Below, in pieces: positions 17,318 to 18,217 of a DNA stretch of 18,217 nucleotides (position 1 is its first letter; each line of letters starts with the position of its first letter). The notes below the pieces were generated by a model, which saw only the letters and a list, made by a program, of their open reading frames with translations, was not told where the DNA came from and did not search any database. Both the position numbers and the translations under genes were made by a program. The stretch covers positions 1 to 18,217 of the forward strand of contig JAIVFH010000473.1 in the NCBI GenBank assembly GCA_025765595.1, written 5' to 3'. The DNA is from Obelidium mucronatum (taxonomy: Eukaryota; Chytridiomycota; Chytridiomycetes; Chytridiales; Chytriomycetaceae).

Positions 17318-17829
17318 GTAGTAGGTGTGCACCCAGTCGCTGTTGGAGAGCCTGCTATTGGGATGATGACCCAGGGTAAAGGCGACGGGTCCCACAGATC
17401 GTGCAGCCGAGCAATCAAACTAGGAGTTAGATTTAGTTTAAGGGTTGTAGGTGCGTAGGGACTTAGAGGAGTAGGGCCACCGCAGATCTCAATCTGATTG
17501 ACGTGGATCCGGAAGGGGTTGCGCTGGACCGCAAACCCATGGAACCAAAAACACTCGCGAGTGGGGTAACGTGAGTAAAGATAGGAAGATTTCATTTTAT
17601 TTGGGATTCAGTTAAGTTCTGTTATTCTTTTATTTTATTTCTTTTATTCTTTCTTTCACTTGTTCTTCTTTTAGGATCATTATTATAATTATTCCTCGTG
17701 AGTACGCTATTGCCGCGAATTTTACTGATGAGTATCTGGGCCACTGGACCACTCATCAGGCTCAACCAACGACCCATGCATCTGGACTATCTTTATTTAA
17801 ACAATAAGGAAAGACTAGGATGTGTGACA
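17318..17829 (+). repeat. Target duplication (17318-17322) and second half of the right gypsy LTR
   Basis: GTAGT is the right target duplication. From 17323 the sequence matches 3062-3586, with two substitutions, two 1-bp deletions and two rather than three copies of the T-rich unit. It ends TGTGTGACA at 17829. The intron-like borders recur at 17571 and 17674. Confidence 0.95.
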
Positions 17830-18197
17830 GGTCCAGGGCCCTGAGTTTCACCAAAATCATACAATTCACGTGGAATAGCTGTAAGAGACGCGTCGCGAAT
17901 GCAAATCTTGGTGAGTTTGGTTGCGATTGAAAGCGATGGAGGAATGACAGGGCTGTTGTGATAACAGCAAGGCAAATGGACCAAATCCGACGCGTTAAAT
18001 TCAGAGGCTGCTGCCACAGCTTGGTATTCTGCGGGCCAGCAGCAAAGCCAATGCGATGCTTTCGTCTTTGATCCTTTTGCTTTGCTGAAGTTTCTTTGGC
18101 AAGCATCTCTGAAGGCAACAATATGCAAGTTTCGCGCATTGCACATTTGATTGGACGCGCGGCAAAGAAGGCGAAGCTGGAGCGAGGACGCGGCCAT
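17830..18197 (-). CDS. LRR-like gene on the minus strand, cut by the gypsy LTR
   Basis: Read on the minus strand, the frame from an ATG at 18197 runs through 17830 into the LTR. The part nearest the LTR (FNASDLVHLPCCYHNS, then KLTKICIRDASLTAIPRELY) has the look of an LRR N-terminal cap followed by a first repeat of LxxLxIxxxxLTxIPxELY form. The first 60 residues are basic and Cys-rich and could instead be a leader or part of an upstream exon, since other frames are open there too. The true start is therefore uncertain. The LTR edge removes everything after the first repeat. It might belong to the same broad LRR class as the gene at 2-601, but it is in the opposite direction. Confidence 0.4.
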
Positions 18198-18217
18198 CGC
18201 AGTATTCGATGATGTTG

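Larger units (their letters stand above)
2602..17829 (+). mobile_element. Ty3/gypsy (chromovirus-like) unit, 5'-truncated pol, with nested copia element
   Basis: The unit is bounded by two copies of the same LTR, 2602-3586 on the left and 10985-11444 plus 17323-17829 on the right. Between them lie an apparently foreign segment (3587-6094) and a pol region (6095-10805). Order RNase H before integrase, a GPY/F module and a chromodomain-like module identify Ty3/gypsy. Gag, protease and the front half of RT are missing. The flanking bases are AAATA on the left and GGTCC on the right, so there is no target-site duplication. It could be one element that lost its front part and acquired host DNA, or a lone LTR and a truncated element brought together. 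The near-identity of the two LTRs favours a single recent origin or gene conversion. Confidence 0.7.

Noticed and set aside
10980..17834. GTCAC before and GGTCC after the right gypsy LTR, considered as a target duplication of a lone LTR.
   Set aside because: Only a partial match (GTC) and not in register with the LTR ends.

Overview
The window is eukaryotic and probably from an early-diverging fungus, with a chytrid as the best guess. The reasons are plant-type leucine-rich-repeat (LRR) genes, short GT-AG introns with pyrimidine-rich 3' ends, and dense Ty3/gypsy and Ty1/copia retrotransposons. The phylum is an inference from gene style; no marker gene is present.

Layout. Positions 2-601 are the 3' end of an LRR gene. 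Positions 602-1570 hold no convincing gene, apart from an open frame at 744-995 that could be an exon. A Ser/Pro-rich gene starts at 1571 and is cut at 2601 by the left LTR (2602-3586) of a Ty3/gypsy family. Positions 3587-6094 lie between that LTR and the pol region but do not look like retrotransposon sequence. They show no recognisable primer site, gag or protease, and they carry what looks like a piece of a spliced cellular gene (about 4809-5943). From about 6095 a 5'-truncated Ty3/gypsy pol runs to 10805: the back half of RT, RNase H, an exonuclease III/APE-like (EEP) nuclease domain, the integrase zinc finger and core, an unrecognised stretch of about 240 residues, a GPY/F module, a chromodomain-like module and a basic tail. 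The right gypsy LTR starts at 10985 and ends at 17829.

That right LTR is split by a complete Ty1/copia element (11445-17317) with a perfect 5-bp target duplication (GTAGT). The copia element carries gag, protease, integrase, RT and RNase H in that order. Its LTRs are nearly identical, yet its coding frames are broken by many one-base indels. Beyond 17829 lies a minus-strand LRR-like gene, cut off by the LTR edge.

How it fits together. The copia insertion is the last event that can be ordered. The gypsy unit has different broken genes at its two ends and no target-site duplication, so its outer structure probably arose by recombination between copies, by rearrangement, or by misassembly. The most unusual content is in the gypsy pol: an AP-endonuclease-like domain between RNase H and integrase, and a large unknown insertion between the integrase core and GPY/F that is open and clean of frameshifts. 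Many pol lesions are single-base losses in homopolymers, so some of the decay may be sequencing error.
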